A stretch of 64,000 nt of DNA from Nostoc sp. XA010 (lineage in GTDB: Bacteria > Cyanobacteriota > Cyanobacteriia > Cyanobacteriales > Nostocaceae): contig NZ_JAIVFX010000012.1 of assembly GCF_020829625.1 (NCBI RefSeq), positions 62,001 through 126,000 on the forward strand, written 5' to 3'. How positions within the stretch are numbered: position 1 is the stretch's first letter; each line of letters opens with the position of its first letter. The notes below the pieces were generated by a model. It ran no database searches, was not told the DNA's origin, and saw only the letters and a list, made by a program, of their open reading frames with translations. The translations under genes were made by a program, and so were the position numbers. Positions 25,158 through 35,089 of the stretch are shown one piece after another.

Positions 25158-27518
25158 ATGCAAAATCGCCCACGCAAGCTGACGCCAAAAACCTCTAAAC
25201 AACATAAACCTCATGCAGGTATGGTGAAACGCATCGTTAAGAAACCCCAGAAAAAGCTAAAACGGGGAAGTTGGTTGTCGTCAATGCTAGCGAGCGCAAT
25301 TCTCTTAAGTAGTGCTAGTCTAATTATGGCTTTCGCCTGGATTAGTGTTCTCTTCATCTTCAATCCAGATCAGGTAAGCTGGTTAAATAAAATTTTACCT
25401 GTATGGGCACAAATCCCCCTTGGTAAGCACGAACGCCCCCAAACTCTCAAACAAATTCAACTCGATTTAAGTAAAAAAAACCAAATATTTGGGGAAACTC
25501 TGCCTTTACATCAAAAGGTGGAAGATTCGTTTTTATTGCCAGTTTTTCAACAGCGTGCTAATTGTCAATCTGATTGTGAAGAACTGGTGGAACTCAGGGT
25601 TTATGAACGCTCAGAAGAGTTAGAGTTTAAATCTCAGTCAGAAAATTACTACTATCTAGCAACTCAATTACCTGTAACTGGACCAGAAGAATCCTTTGTA
25701 ATTTCTTCTTTGCTTGATGGGACATCAGAACTCCAAGATATCACCATTCCCCTACCTTTAACTGAAGTGCAACGCTTTGAAGATGCGACACCATCACCAG
25801 GGGTTTGGTTTGATTTGCACGGTCAACGCCAACAAGGAACTGGTCTAATCCGCTACGGTTATGTCGTCTACTACAATCCAGAACGCAGGAATTTACTACA
25901 AATGCTGTCTTGGACTAGTCCTAATGGACAATTGCCCAAATGGCGGCAGGTAACTGGTGATGGTAAAAAAGAGTTAGTTCTCGATCAAACTATAGGTTTA
26001 GAACAGCAATTTCAGGTTTACCAAGTCAAGCCTCTAAAGTTATTCCTCAAACCAATTCAATTGGAGGCGATTACCCTCAAATCACCAGCCCTCAATGATT
26101 ATGCATACCAAAACGCTTTGTCAATTGCCCGTAGTGGACTGTGGACACCAGCCTGGGAATGGTTAAAATTCATCAAGAAACAGCGCAAAGGAGTTTTGCC
26201 AGAGGCAGCACAGGCGCAAATAGATTTGATTCGCTTACATTCTCAACTTACTAAAACCCAAGCCGAGAAAATTTGGGGAAGTCCTAGTCAAGAAGTGCTG
26301 GCAGATGTGATTGATGGTCGCTGGGGGAAAGCTTTACAGGTGTTTGAAGCATCGCCACATAACGCCCAAGAAATTGCTACCCTACTCAAAACTGATGAAA
26401 AACGGTTGTGGAATCGCATGGCGGCGGCGTTGCGGGTGAACCCAAATAGACTAGAGGTGCAAGCTTGGTTCGCCTTGATTTTAAAAGTTCAGCAGGGAGA
26501 AGAACATGCTAATTCATGGTTAAAGGCGCAACCAAAAATTACAAAAGATAATCTTGCCTATATTCAAGGTCTGTTAGCCAGACTCAATGGTGAGAGTACA
26601 AAATCGCAAATATCCTCTACTCACCCTAGTCAGATTGTTGGTACAGTCCAACCAATCACTCAAGTTACCAACACCGACTGGCTACAACCAAATTCCTTAG
26701 CAGATTTGAAACTCACAGATAATCAAGTTTGGTATCAGGTGGAGGTAAGTGCATTTCATAACGGGAAACGCTGGCTAAATTCACCTTTTGAGAATTTCAA
26801 CCCACCCAAAACTGACGCCGCCAAATTTTTATGGAAAACTTTGGGAATCAGTTCTGACCCAGAAATTCAAATTGTGGTCTGGTTGCCAAATGGAGAACAA
26901 CAAATTACTATAGCCGCTATCAAAGCAGTGCAACTACGAGGTAAAGTTTTGCGCCTATTAGCTGCTGGCCCAAAAATGCCAGAGAATCAAAACAATGTTC
27001 TCCAACCCAAACCTTTAGCGTTGACAAATGCAGCACTGGAATGGGTACAACCATCTCCTATCACTCTACGAGAACTGCATCAACAAAATCCCCAAGGGGT
27101 GAAGGTAATTTTATCGAGTGTGTGGAAATCTTTACAGCAATCTGATGAAGTTCCGCGTGGTGCTATTCCTAGTTTTGAGCAGATGCAGGAAAAGTTGGGT
27201 GATTGGCCGGTTCAAGTGATTGATTTAACAAATAATGCTCAACCAGAAATAATACTGACTATTTCAGCAGGTGCAATAGCATCTTTGAATCAGCCTACAC
27301 CTGAAAGTCAGAAGGAAAACCCAGAGCAACGCCGTGACCGGACTATAATTTTGTCTGATAGGAATGAAGTCATCTACACTGATTTTACAGGAAATGACTT
27401 ACAAAGACTATCTGCGATCGCCAAGCTTTCAGGCGTGCAATCCTTAGCTTTATTAGTAGAAAATGCTCGTAACTACAGTTTGAGGCGCTGGTCAGAGAAA
27501 AATCAGCGCTTTGAATAG
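25158..27518 (+). CDS. Large membrane-anchored protein of unknown function
   Basis: 786 residues from ATG 25158; a TTG four codons upstream is also open. I do not recognise the family. A very basic N-terminus (KLTPKTSKQHKPH, VKRIVKKPQKKLKRG) leads into one membrane helix at about 45-72 (MLASAILLSSASLIMAFAWI), so most of the chain is probably outside the cytoplasmic membrane. The rest is mixed alpha/beta with an alanine- and leucine-rich helical middle (residues about 310-480) and no obvious enzyme motif; a second globular part starts around 510 (NTDWLQPNSLADLKLTDNQV). It is monocistronic between repeats. Such long single-anchor proteins with this layout appear conserved in filamentous cyanobacteria, but I cannot give a role. 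Confidence 0.75.
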   Translation: MQNRPRKLTPKTSKQHKPHAGMVKRIVKKPQKKLKRGSWLSSMLASAILLSSASLIMAFAWISVLFIFNPDQVSWLNKILPVWAQIPLGKHERPQTLKQIQLDLSKKNQIFGETLPLHQKVEDSFLLPVFQQRANCQSDCEELVELRVYERSEELEFKSQSENYYYLATQLPVTGPEESFVISSLLDGTSELQDITIPLPLTEVQRFEDATPSPGVWFDLHGQRQQGTGLIRYGYVVYYNPERRNLLQMLSWTSPNGQLPKWRQVTGDGKKELVLDQTIGLEQQFQVYQVKPLKLFLKPIQLEAITLKSPALNDYAYQNALSIARSGLWTPAWEWLKFIKKQRKGVLPEAAQAQIDLIRLHSQLTKTQAEKIWGSPSQEVLADVIDGRWGKALQVFEASPHNAQEIATLLKTDEKRLWNRMAAALRVNPNRLEVQAWFALILKVQQGEEHANSWLKAQPKITKDNLAYIQGLLARLNGESTKSQISSTHPSQIVGTVQPITQVTNTDWLQPNSLADLKLTDNQVWYQVEVSAFHNGKRWLNSPFENFNPPKTDAAKFLWKTLGISSDPEIQIVVWLPNGEQQITIAAIKAVQLRGKVLRLLAAGPKMPENQNNVLQPKPLALTNAALEWVQPSPITLRELHQQNPQGVKVILSSVWKSLQQSDEVPRGAIPSFEQMQEKLGDWPVQVIDLTNNAQPEIILTISAGAIASLNQPTPESQKENPEQRRDRTIILSDRNEVIYTDFTGNDLQRLSAIAKLSGVQSLALLVENARNYSLRRWSEKNQRFE

Positions 27519-27573
27519 CACGCCCCTTACTCAAATTTACCCCTCACTTAAATTTAGATTAAAGAGGGGAAAA

Positions 27574-27602
27574 GCGTAGGCGTAGCCCGTCGTAGACATC
27601 GC
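27574..27602 (-). repeat. 29-bp interspersed repeat, copy 3 (inverted)
   Basis: Reverse complement of the unit at 1133-1161 and 15255-15283, here in a non-coding position between two convergent genes. Confidence 0.9.
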
Positions 27603-27618
27603 TATCTCCAAAATAAAA

Positions 27619-27810
27619 TTATTCTTTTTGGTTGGTTTCGGCTAGACGTTGCTGCTTCAAGTTTTCCAACTGCTGTAACAGAGAGTCTACCTCTGCTTGT
27701 AAATGCATCAACTTAGCTTGCTGATCGTCTTGATAATAAGACTTGGTTAACTTACTGACCCAGTTAGCGTGGGACTCGCGATCGGAAACACTAGGTAAAC
27801 AAGTAGGCAT
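27619..27810 (-). CDS. Small coiled-coil protein
   Basis: 63 residues, starting ATG 27810. The C-terminal two thirds (KLMHLQAEVDSLLQQLENLK) is a heptad-patterned helix and the N-terminus has SHANWVSKLTKSYYQDD. There are no membrane or catalytic motifs. It is probably real because codon use and the helix pattern are coherent, but its function is unknown. Confidence 0.6.
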   Translation of the reverse strand: MPTCLPSVSDRESHANWVSKLTKSYYQDDQQAKLMHLQAEVDSLLQQLENLKQQRLAETNQKE

Positions 27811-28652
27811 CGCTAATTAAATCCAAAACTTAACTCACACCATTAGAAATATTATAATATTGCTTTTTTAAGCTTTATTAAAATATTGTGTATTTTCAAT
27901 CAATTACTCTAATGGATTTCAGGTTCAATCATAAGGGACGGTGATCGTAATGGCTGTGTTCCTGAGAAAACATTACCCGAAGTGTGCAAAGCTTCCGTCC
28001 ACTCAATGGTACTTAGCAATACTTAATTGATAGCCTGCCAATTCTAGTTGTATTAATTATTCTCGCTGTTATTGAGTAATTTACTTAAAAATTTTCCTAT
28101 ATATTAAAAAATTACACCAGATTATTAAAAATGTATGGGAAAGCACCGCCGTTCGTCTAGAGCCTTTGTAGCACTTTGTAAAAGCAAGCTACGCGCAACG
28201 TCTTTGTCAGGAGAAAAATAAAACTACCGCAAAGGAAAGGCAGGTTACTGCGTATTTGAAGTTAAAAAATGGAGATATTAAAGTGGTAAAATACACATAA
28301 AAGCATTCGCGGAGCGCCCAGCATAAAAGTGGCTTTTTGCAAAGTAAGAATAAGTGTTTCAGAGGGTTATTACGTAAGTCCCACAGATTTGTCTATCATT
28401 TTTCACTCCGTCAGCACCCCCAGTTCGCCGTGGCGGTTATGATAAACTGACAGTCGAAATAAATAAAAATGGCAAAATCAAACGCCTGCACCACAAAAAA
28501 TAATATTCTTAAATAATATTCTTTTGGAATTAGGGGACTCTTAACTAGAAACTGGTAAAGAAAAATTCGTTTTCTTCCTCTTCCCGATTCTGCCCTCCCT
28601 ATGCCACCCTTTCTAAATATCCAATCCTTTACATTAAGAAATTTTAAATCCC
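27811..28652. other. 840-base intergenic region
   Basis: No convincing gene, tRNA or structured RNA. Fragments of short repeats occur (AAGCTACGCGCAACGTC near 28186). Part of it must carry the promoter of the second threonine synthase. Confidence 0.5.
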
Positions 28653-29744
28653 GTGACTTTGAGCCTGTCTGTTGCTAAATCTCATCGCCAACCCTGGCCC
28701 GGACTGATAGAAGCCTATCGCGAATATTTGCCTGTCAGCGAAAAAACACCGATTGTCACTCTGTTGGAGGGTAACACACCCCTAATACCAGCGCCTGCGA
28801 TCGCAGAACGCATTGGCAGACAAGTACGGGTTTTTGTAAAATACGACGGTCTTAATCCCACCGGCAGCTTCAAAGACCGGGGGATGACTATGGCAATTTC
28901 CAAAGCCAAGGAAGCAGGCGCGAAAGCAGTAATTTGTGCCAGCACGGGCAACACCTCAGCCGCCGCCGCCGCTTATGCAAGGCGTGGGGGCATGAATGCC
29001 TTTGTGCTGATTCCCGACGGTTATGTGGCGCTGGGCAAATTAGCCCAAGCTTTACTCTACGGTGCAGAAGTATTGGCAATTAAAGGGAATTTTGACCAAG
29101 CGCTAGAAATTGTCCGCGAGATGGCTGAAAGCTATCCGGTGACTTTGGTAAATTCCGTCAATCCCTACCGCCTAGAAGGGCAGAAAACAGCAGCCTTTGA
29201 AGTTGTCGATGCGCTGGGTGATGCGCCAGACTGGTTGTGTATCCCCGTGGGCAATGCGGGAAATATCACAGCATATTGGATGGGATTTTGTCAATATCAT
29301 CAAGATGGAAAGTGCGATCGCTTACCCCGAATGATGGGATTCCAAGCCGCAGGTGCAGCCCCGTTGGTGACCGGTCAGCCAGTAGCAAATCCCGAAACCT
29401 TAGCGACAGCAATTCGGATTGGTAACCCTGCTAGTTGGGAATTAGCTATTGCAGCGCAAACCGCAAGTCAGGGAAATTTCCACGCCGTTACCGATGCAGA
29501 AATTCTCGACGCTTATCGACTTTTGGCAGCATCAGAAGGTATCTTCTGCGAACCTGCTAGCGCCGCTTCTGTAGCCGGATTGTTGCAGGTGAAAGACCAA
29601 GTTCCTACAGGGGCGACAGTGGTTTGTGTCCTCACAGGCAATGGTCTAAAAGACCCAGATACAGCCATTAAACACAATCACAGTCAATTTAAACAGGGTA
29701 TTGCAGCAAAATTGGGTGCAGTAGCCGAAGCAATGGGATTTTAA
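28653..29744 (+). CDS. thrC: Threonine synthase
   Basis: 363 residues from GTG 28653. The PLP lysine is Lys74 in PTGSFKDRGMT; the phosphate-binding loop is ASTGNTSAAAAAYA; the C-terminal GNGLKDPD is typical. This is the short, bacterial class of threonine synthase that makes threonine from O-phospho-homoserine, and its length and motifs are fully canonical. It differs strongly from the zinc-ribbon enzyme at 21887, so the genome keeps two classes. It is monocistronic. Confidence 0.9.
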   Translation: MTLSLSVAKSHRQPWPGLIEAYREYLPVSEKTPIVTLLEGNTPLIPAPAIAERIGRQVRVFVKYDGLNPTGSFKDRGMTMAISKAKEAGAKAVICASTGNTSAAAAAYARRGGMNAFVLIPDGYVALGKLAQALLYGAEVLAIKGNFDQALEIVREMAESYPVTLVNSVNPYRLEGQKTAAFEVVDALGDAPDWLCIPVGNAGNITAYWMGFCQYHQDGKCDRLPRMMGFQAAGAAPLVTGQPVANPETLATAIRIGNPASWELAIAAQTASQGNFHAVTDAEILDAYRLLAASEGIFCEPASAASVAGLLQVKDQVPTGATVVCVLTGNGLKDPDTAIKHNHSQFKQGIAAKLGAVAEAMGF

Positions 29745-29985
29745 GTACTCTGGAACTCAAAGCGATCGTAATAGCTAATTGAAAAATTGCGTAGCTAAAC
29801 CCCATTAAAGGTATCATAGCCAGGATTTTTCAGTCTAGAGAGTGTCAAAATAATCCTAGATAATTTTCAAACACTAGGTGATCATCTTGTAATGACCGAA
29901 ACACACTTATAATACAAGCCTCTAAATTTATTTATGGGGATTATTAATTTTGAATGCGTGAACTTTGAATTCGGAGGGAAGCGAC

Positions 29986-30576
29986 GTGACTCATTCTACT
30001 GATATTGCCACTTTAGCTCGGTGGATGGCAGCTGACTTTAGCAATCAAGAACAAGCTTTTGAAAATCCGCCTTTGTACGCCCACATTCGCGTGTGTATCC
30101 GTCCCCTTCCGTTGGAATTCTTCTCAGGAGTAAGTTTGTTTCTCGAACAAGCTTATGATTTTATGCTCAATCAACCCTACCGGATGCGGGTAATGAAGTT
30201 GATTCCGGTAGAAAACCACATTGTTATTGAACACTACACGGTTAAAGAAGAACAAAAATTTTACGGCGCATCTCGTGATCCTGAACGTTTAAAAGGTTTA
30301 TCCGTTGACCAATTGGAAAAAATGTCAGGTTGCAACATGGTCGTAGAGTGGACAGGTAACAGCTTTAAAGGCAGGGTTGAACCTGGAAAATGCTGCATTG
30401 TGGTTCGTGACGGCAAAAATACTTATCTGGATAACGAATTTGAGATTGACGCTAAAGAATTTTCCAGCCTCGACCGGGGAAGGGATTTAGACACTGATGA
30501 ACATCTGTGGGGTTCTATCGCCGGCCCATTTCACTTTGTCCGATGGGGTAGTTTTGCCGATGAAGTCAAAGTTTAA
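29986..30576 (+). CDS. cpcT: CpcT/CpeT-family phycobiliprotein lyase
   Basis: 196 residues from GTG 29986, chosen because GGAGGGA lies just upstream (29972-29978); the TTG at 29965 precedes that site. ATLARWMAADFSNQEQAFENP, then RPLPLEFFSGVSLFLEQAYD and PYRMRVMKL are family hallmarks, as is GCNMVVEW near the middle. CpcT attaches phycocyanobilin to the second cysteine (Cys-153 type) of the phycocyanin or phycoerythrocyanin beta subunit. The close match to the length and motifs of Nostoc CpcT supports that assignment; a paralogous lyase of the same family is possible. Confidence 0.85.
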   Translation: MTHSTDIATLARWMAADFSNQEQAFENPPLYAHIRVCIRPLPLEFFSGVSLFLEQAYDFMLNQPYRMRVMKLIPVENHIVIEHYTVKEEQKFYGASRDPERLKGLSVDQLEKMSGCNMVVEWTGNSFKGRVEPGKCCIVVRDGKNTYLDNEFEIDAKEFSSLDRGRDLDTDEHLWGSIAGPFHFVRWGSFADEVKV

Positions 30577-30858
30577 GAAGTGAGGAGTGAGGAATTAAAA
30601 CTCATAACTCATAACTTATGGTCAACCTGTAATCAGGACTCTTTAGCGATCGCATAAAGACTATCATCCTACTATCTCTACCTGAAAAACTTTAGATTTA
30701 GTTCATGATGTCCATCTAGCGATCGCCTAAAGACTACCAGAAACTCTAGTTAAGCCACTATCTCTACGTCAGAATCCTATGCTATTATGGGTTAACTAGC
30801 GCCCTATGGCTACTAAAATATCTTATAAATATTAAAGTAGTTGAAGGAATTGTGCTGT

Positions 30859-30929
<71 letters not shown>

Positions 30930-30950
30930 TCAAAGAAATATAAGCATTAC

Positions 30951-30970
30951 AGGGTTTGAAGCCCTTTTTT
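30951..30970 (+). terminator. Intrinsic terminator after tRNA-Cys
   Basis: AGGGTT pairs with AGCCCT (one G-U pair) around TGA, followed directly by six T residues. Confidence 0.6.
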
Positions 30971-31010
30971 AATGGTAGTTGTAGGGCTTGTTTCCAGAGC
31001 CTTCCAATAT

Positions 31011-31150
31011 TTTTGGGGTAATTTTGGGTAGTTTGGGTAAAGAACTGGGGTAAAACTGGGGTAAAAATGTAAGGTAGAGGTCTTTACCCCAATAGGTATT
31101 TATGGGGTAAAACTGGGGTAAAGTAGAAGGATAAAGGTCTTTACCCCAGT
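31011..31150. promoter_or_regulatory. CTGGGGTAAA site cluster upstream of integrase
   Basis: GGGGTAAA occurs repeatedly in direct orientation (twice near 31045-31065, twice near 31105-31120, with GGGTAA variants from 31016 on) and inverted as TTTACCCC at about 31083 and 31140. The paired direct copies are CTGGGGTAAAACTGGGGTAA and its repeat 53 bases on. Position between the tRNA and the integrase suggests arm-type integrase binding sites, or a repressor operator. Confidence 0.6.
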
Positions 31151-31161
31151 TAATTACCCTT

Positions 31162-32400
31162 ATGGAATCTCAAAAATCTCAAAGTATTGCCCGTCGGGGT
31201 TCAGTGCAGATTAAGAACTCTAACGGCAGTCTCCAATTAGTTTTTTCTCATCCTATTGTTACGCCGACGGGAGAGCTAAAAACCAAGCGTTTCTACCTTT
31301 CGACAAGGCACTACGATACAACTTTAGGAAGACATCAAGCATCGACTTTAGCGGCAACAATTCAGAGAGATATTGACTATGGAGAGTTTGATGCCAGTTT
31401 AGCTAAGTACAAACCAGCAGCTTCATTAAGCACTGTTAGCCCAATTACGCCCATTAGTCCTTCAGTTAACCCCCAATATGACTTGGGAGAATTATGGGAA
31501 AAATACAGTGAGTTTAAAAGACCACAGGTTAGTCCTTCTACTTACGCTGTTGATTATCGAAAGTATCGCAATCACATCGCCAGTTTCCCAAATAAAACAT
31601 TGGATGATGCGATCGCAATTCGAGATTATCTCATTGCAAATCTCAGTGCTAATGCAGCTAAACGTACTTTGACAAACATAAATGCTTGCTGTGATTGGGC
31701 ACTTAAAAGCCAGTTGATTACATCAAATCCCTTCCAGGGTATGGCAAAAGATATTCAGATACCGAAGTCAGAATCAGCAGAATATGAAATCAATCCATTT
31801 ACTAAGGAAGAACGGGATAGCATAATTCAAGCATTTGAGGAGAGCAAACTCTACAGCTACTATGCTCCTTTAGTAAAATTATTATTTTTTACTGGGTGCA
31901 GACCATCAGAAGCGATCGCTCTACAATGGAAGCATATCAGTGATAAATACATTACCTTTGAGCAAGCAATTACCATCAGTACTAAAGGGTTAGCTCTCAA
32001 AGATGGATTAAAAACCCAAAGCCAAAGACGTTTTCCGATTAATCATCAGCACTGTGAAATTTTAAACTCTATCAAACCTGAGAACTGTAACCCAGATGAT
32101 TTTATCTTTAGAAGCAAGAAAGGTGGCATAGTAGACTTTGGGGATTTTCTCAATCATGCCTGGAAAGGTTACAAAAATCATCGTGGTACACATATAGATG
32201 GAATCGTAACTCAACTTGTAAAACAGGGTGTAGTCAGCGAATATCGCAAACCTTACCAATGTAGACACACTTTTATTACTCTTTGCCTGGAAGCTGATAT
32301 TGATGCGAAGGATGTAGGAAGGTGGGTTGGTAACTCTCCAGAAATTATTTACAAGCATTACGCAGGTAATAAACGTAACCTACAGGTGCCAGAATTATAA
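31162..32400 (+). CDS. int: Tyrosine integrase
   Basis: 412 residues. An N-terminal arm-type DNA-binding segment (KTKRFYLSTRHYDTTLGRH), a SAM-like core-binding region (about 110-195), and the catalytic domain follow. Catalytic Arg I is in TGCRPSEAIALQW; CRHTF near residue 374 supplies the His-x-x-Arg-type box (here QCRHT), and the nucleophile is the Tyr in IIYKHYAG near the end. It integrates or excises an element, most likely at the adjacent tRNA-Cys 3-prime end. The gene is intact. Confidence 0.9.
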   Translation: MESQKSQSIARRGSVQIKNSNGSLQLVFSHPIVTPTGELKTKRFYLSTRHYDTTLGRHQASTLAATIQRDIDYGEFDASLAKYKPAASLSTVSPITPISPSVNPQYDLGELWEKYSEFKRPQVSPSTYAVDYRKYRNHIASFPNKTLDDAIAIRDYLIANLSANAAKRTLTNINACCDWALKSQLITSNPFQGMAKDIQIPKSESAEYEINPFTKEERDSIIQAFEESKLYSYYAPLVKLLFFTGCRPSEAIALQWKHISDKYITFEQAITISTKGLALKDGLKTQSQRRFPINHQHCEILNSIKPENCNPDDFIFRSKKGGIVDFGDFLNHAWKGYKNHRGTHIDGIVTQLVKQGVVSEYRKPYQCRHTFITLCLEADIDAKDVGRWVGNSPEIIYKHYAGNKRNLQVPEL

Positions 32401-32460
32401 ATTTGTTGAATTAAAATATAGGCGATCGCCTACAAAGCAATTGTGTCAATAAAAAAATAC

Positions 32461-32512
32461 GGTGATCTGATAAAAGTAGCTTTTGCAGAGAATGCCACTA
32501 CTTATGATCACC
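32461..32512. repeat. Inverted repeat after integrase
   Basis: GGTGATC (32461-32467) with GATCACC (32506-32512), plus inner AAGTAG with CTACTT. About 50 bases across. It could be a recombination site or a terminator. Confidence 0.4.
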
Positions 32513-32541
32513 TTGTTCATTAACTCTTAGCACCTGTGTAA

Positions 32542-33051
32542 ATAATACAAGGATGCGATCACGCTTTATTCGGTGTCTGCCTTTATGCCGCTGCCCGAAT
32601 CAACGAGAGCTGCACTTTGCTCAAGGGAGATGTCATTGGCACTAGGGGGGTTCGTCCCAAGCTGATCATCAGGGCATACAACACTAAAGGTGGCCAAGAT
32701 ACTAGAGAAATTCAGCTTCACCCCAAGCTCAATGAATATTTGTCGGAATACAGCCAGGAGCTAAAGGGGAGAAATCCTCATTTGTTCCCAGGAAGGCATG
32801 GACTTGGGCATATCCATAAAACTAGTGCTGATCGGATTCTCAGGGAGGCACTACGTCGTGTTGATTTGGATGAAGGAGGAATATCCACGCATTCGTTTAG
32901 AAGGACAGCGTTGACCTGGATGAGTAATTCTGGGATTCCATTACGCCGCATTCAGTCAATCAGTGGGCATCGCTCATTGTCTGCCCTAGAGCATTATTTA
33001 GGTATTACTGACCAGCAAAAGGAAAATGCTATCTCTATGTTGAATTTTTGA
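32542..33051 (+). pseudogene. XerC/D-like tyrosine recombinase, N-truncated
   Basis: The frame is open from just after a TAA at 32539 and shows a complete catalytic domain without its N-terminal DNA-binding half: ALFGVCLYAAARINESCTLL (Arg I), NTKGGQDTREIQLHP (the beta-hairpin Lys), HSFRRTALTWMSNSGIPLR (HxxR), GHRSLSALEHYLG (His/Tyr). TTG 32617 is the first possible start, but that would omit Arg I. So this is a 5-prime-deleted recombinase, different from the full integrase next door. Confidence 0.75.
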
Positions 33052-33066
33052 ATTCTATTGGGTTAA

Positions 33067-33333
33067 AAGTGGACAAGCTGTCACCAACCGCCATGCAAGC
33101 CGTTTACTAATCGCTTTCTTGGTGGATGCAAGGAATGGAGCATAGGTGGTACGAAAACACTACTAAAAGATGGAACCTATAGCGGTGTTCGCTTTTGGAT
33201 TGAAGTTATACAACGAGCTATCGAACTGCTTGAGCGTGATGTGATTCTAGAAATTGACTATGCAATTACCGAAATAGTGCATTGTAAATCAGAGAATGAA
33301 ATAGGTGTAGTTTGCCAGGACTATCTGGCATGA
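33067..33333 (+). other. Possible relic reading frame, no start codon
   Basis: An uninterrupted 88-codon frame between TAA and TGA without any ATG, GTG or TTG near its beginning. The last part reads like protein (RFWIEVIQRAIELLERDVIL, EIDYAITEIVHCKSENEIG). I do not recognise it. It is probably a gene fragment. Confidence 0.3.
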
Positions 33334-33452
33334 AATTAACACTTGATGCTGTTTAAAATTTCAAATTTAATGCGTGTTTATCCTATCTTACTTGGTAGAT
33401 AAAGCCTACTATTCAGTACTAAGACTGTTGGATAAAGTAATTTTATAAATTA

Positions 33453-34868
33453 TTATGAAAAAAATAAAAATATTCTAATTAAATAAAACATGGACATTAT
33501 TATCAGTCTATTGATTATTCCTTTAAAGCTTATTTGGTTTGTAGTAAGTTTTCCTATTAGTCTGATATTTAGTGTATTGGTTCCCCTGATCCATTTTGCA
33601 TGGGTTATATTGAGTTCTCCTTTGGTTTTAATAGGAAATATTATAAATAATGTGGTAGGGCTAGTTTTAGCGTTAGACTGAAAGAAATTAGTTTCCTCTT
33701 CAATCTGGCGTTGTAGTTCTGCTTTAAGATCCTCTGCGCCAGGGTTAAATCCAGGAAACTGCTCTAAAAAAGCGAGTTGTGCTTCTAGCTTTTGCAAACG
33801 CTCAGTTTTGAAAGGAACCAAATTAGTTGTCTTATTATTCTCCTGACTAAGATTATGAGATTTTTCCAGTAATGCTGTGATGAGTGCTTCTTCAATTTCA
33901 GGTTGTTTTACATTTTTGGAATTATTGCAACCAACCCCAGAATGCCGACAGGCATAGTACCTATACTGCTTAGATGCGGTGTAAACTCCTTTGTGAATAC
34001 ACCGAGAACCACACTCGCCACAGTAAACTAAACCAATTTGATAGGCATAGGGACGATATTCTTCTTGACGGTGCTTAGTTCCAAATGCCCCAGCACCCAT
34101 TTTAATATTCGCTGCAATAATTCGTTGAATTTCTTCAGCTTCTCCATCTCTGAGAAGTCGCTGGTCAGGATGAGTATTGTATGTTATCTGCCACTCTTCA
34201 CGAGGTTTGAGCCTTCTTTTGCCATTAGCAGTTCGTTCATCCCTAGCATAGCAAGTATGCCCATCCAAAATTGGATTCTGAAGCCATACTGACAAACCTC
34301 GTTTAGTCCAATGAAGAACTTTGTCTGTTCCATTAGACTTAGCTTTTGTTTTACAAACACCATACTTCTCAAAAATTTTCTTGATCGCAGGAGTAATACC
34401 TCTTACCTCAAGAAAAACCTCAATACAATCTCTGGCGATTTCAGCTATTGTTCGATGCGGCAAATGCTGGATTGCTTCCTCGTCCATAGAGTTACTGTAA
34501 AAATCCCGGTAGTTTTCGGGTCGATCTGTCAGTAGACACAGAAAAGGGGTGAGATCCAAAAAATATTGGCGATCAATAACAACTAGACCGAAAGGACAAG
34601 AACCATTAGCCCAGACTTGTTTTCGTTGGTGTTCTTTACCTCGCTTAATCCGTTCTGAAAGTAAATCTACTTCCCATTCAGCTAGTACCCCTAGCATATT
34701 GAGCATAAGTTTTCCTTGTGGGGTACTCAAATCCATTTTTTGATCAAGAATCACCAGGTTAACATCATATTTTTGAAGGACATCAACAATTTTTCTCAGA
34801 GTAGGTAAAGAGCGAGTAATGCGATCAATTCTGGTAATAAAAAGGAAGTATATGACAGATAGTATCAC
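33453..34868 (-). pseudogene. XisF-like large serine recombinase, N-truncated
   Basis: Read leftward: ITRIDRITRSLPTLRKIVDV, then DQKMDLSTPQGKLMLNMLG and ERIKRGKEHQRKQVW (end of the resolvase domain), a recombinase domain, a zinc ribbon (YCGECGSRC with a later YYACRHSGVGC) and a coiled-coil. This order is that of cyanobacterial XisF, which excises the fdxN element in heterocysts. The first 60-odd residues of the catalytic domain, including the nucleophilic serine, are missing; the frame begins at a junction near 34855. The C-terminal tail past the coiled-coil looks foreign. It cannot catalyse strand exchange as it stands. Confidence 0.8.
33490..33681 (+). CDS. Possible small hydrophobic protein
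   Basis: 63 residues, almost wholly hydrophobic with two helix-length stretches (SLLIIPLKLIWFVVSFPISL and FAWVILSSPLVLIGNII). It lies antisense to the 3-prime tail of the serine recombinase. That tail (after about residue 395 of the recombinase frame) is not recombinase-like, so either this small gene is real and the recombinase ended earlier, or both are debris. Confidence 0.35.
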   Translation: MDIIISLLIIPLKLIWFVVSFPISLIFSVLVPLIHFAWVILSSPLVLIGNIINNVVGLVLALD

Positions 34869-35089
34869 CTAGCTATCACTCTGACCATCTGCATTAAGTT
34901 GCCAAAATCAAAAAATTAGTTAGCACAAGAATTAATTTAACTTTCTGTGTGCATCTGTGAGAACGATGTAGACAAGAATGCTGGCAAGTTTTTGATGAGT
35001 TTGTAACTAGCACAAATACAACAAACAGCTTTGACAGCGGCACTTTGTCCATGCCGCATCTTTGTCGTGCATCAAAACTAGGAGGAAAC

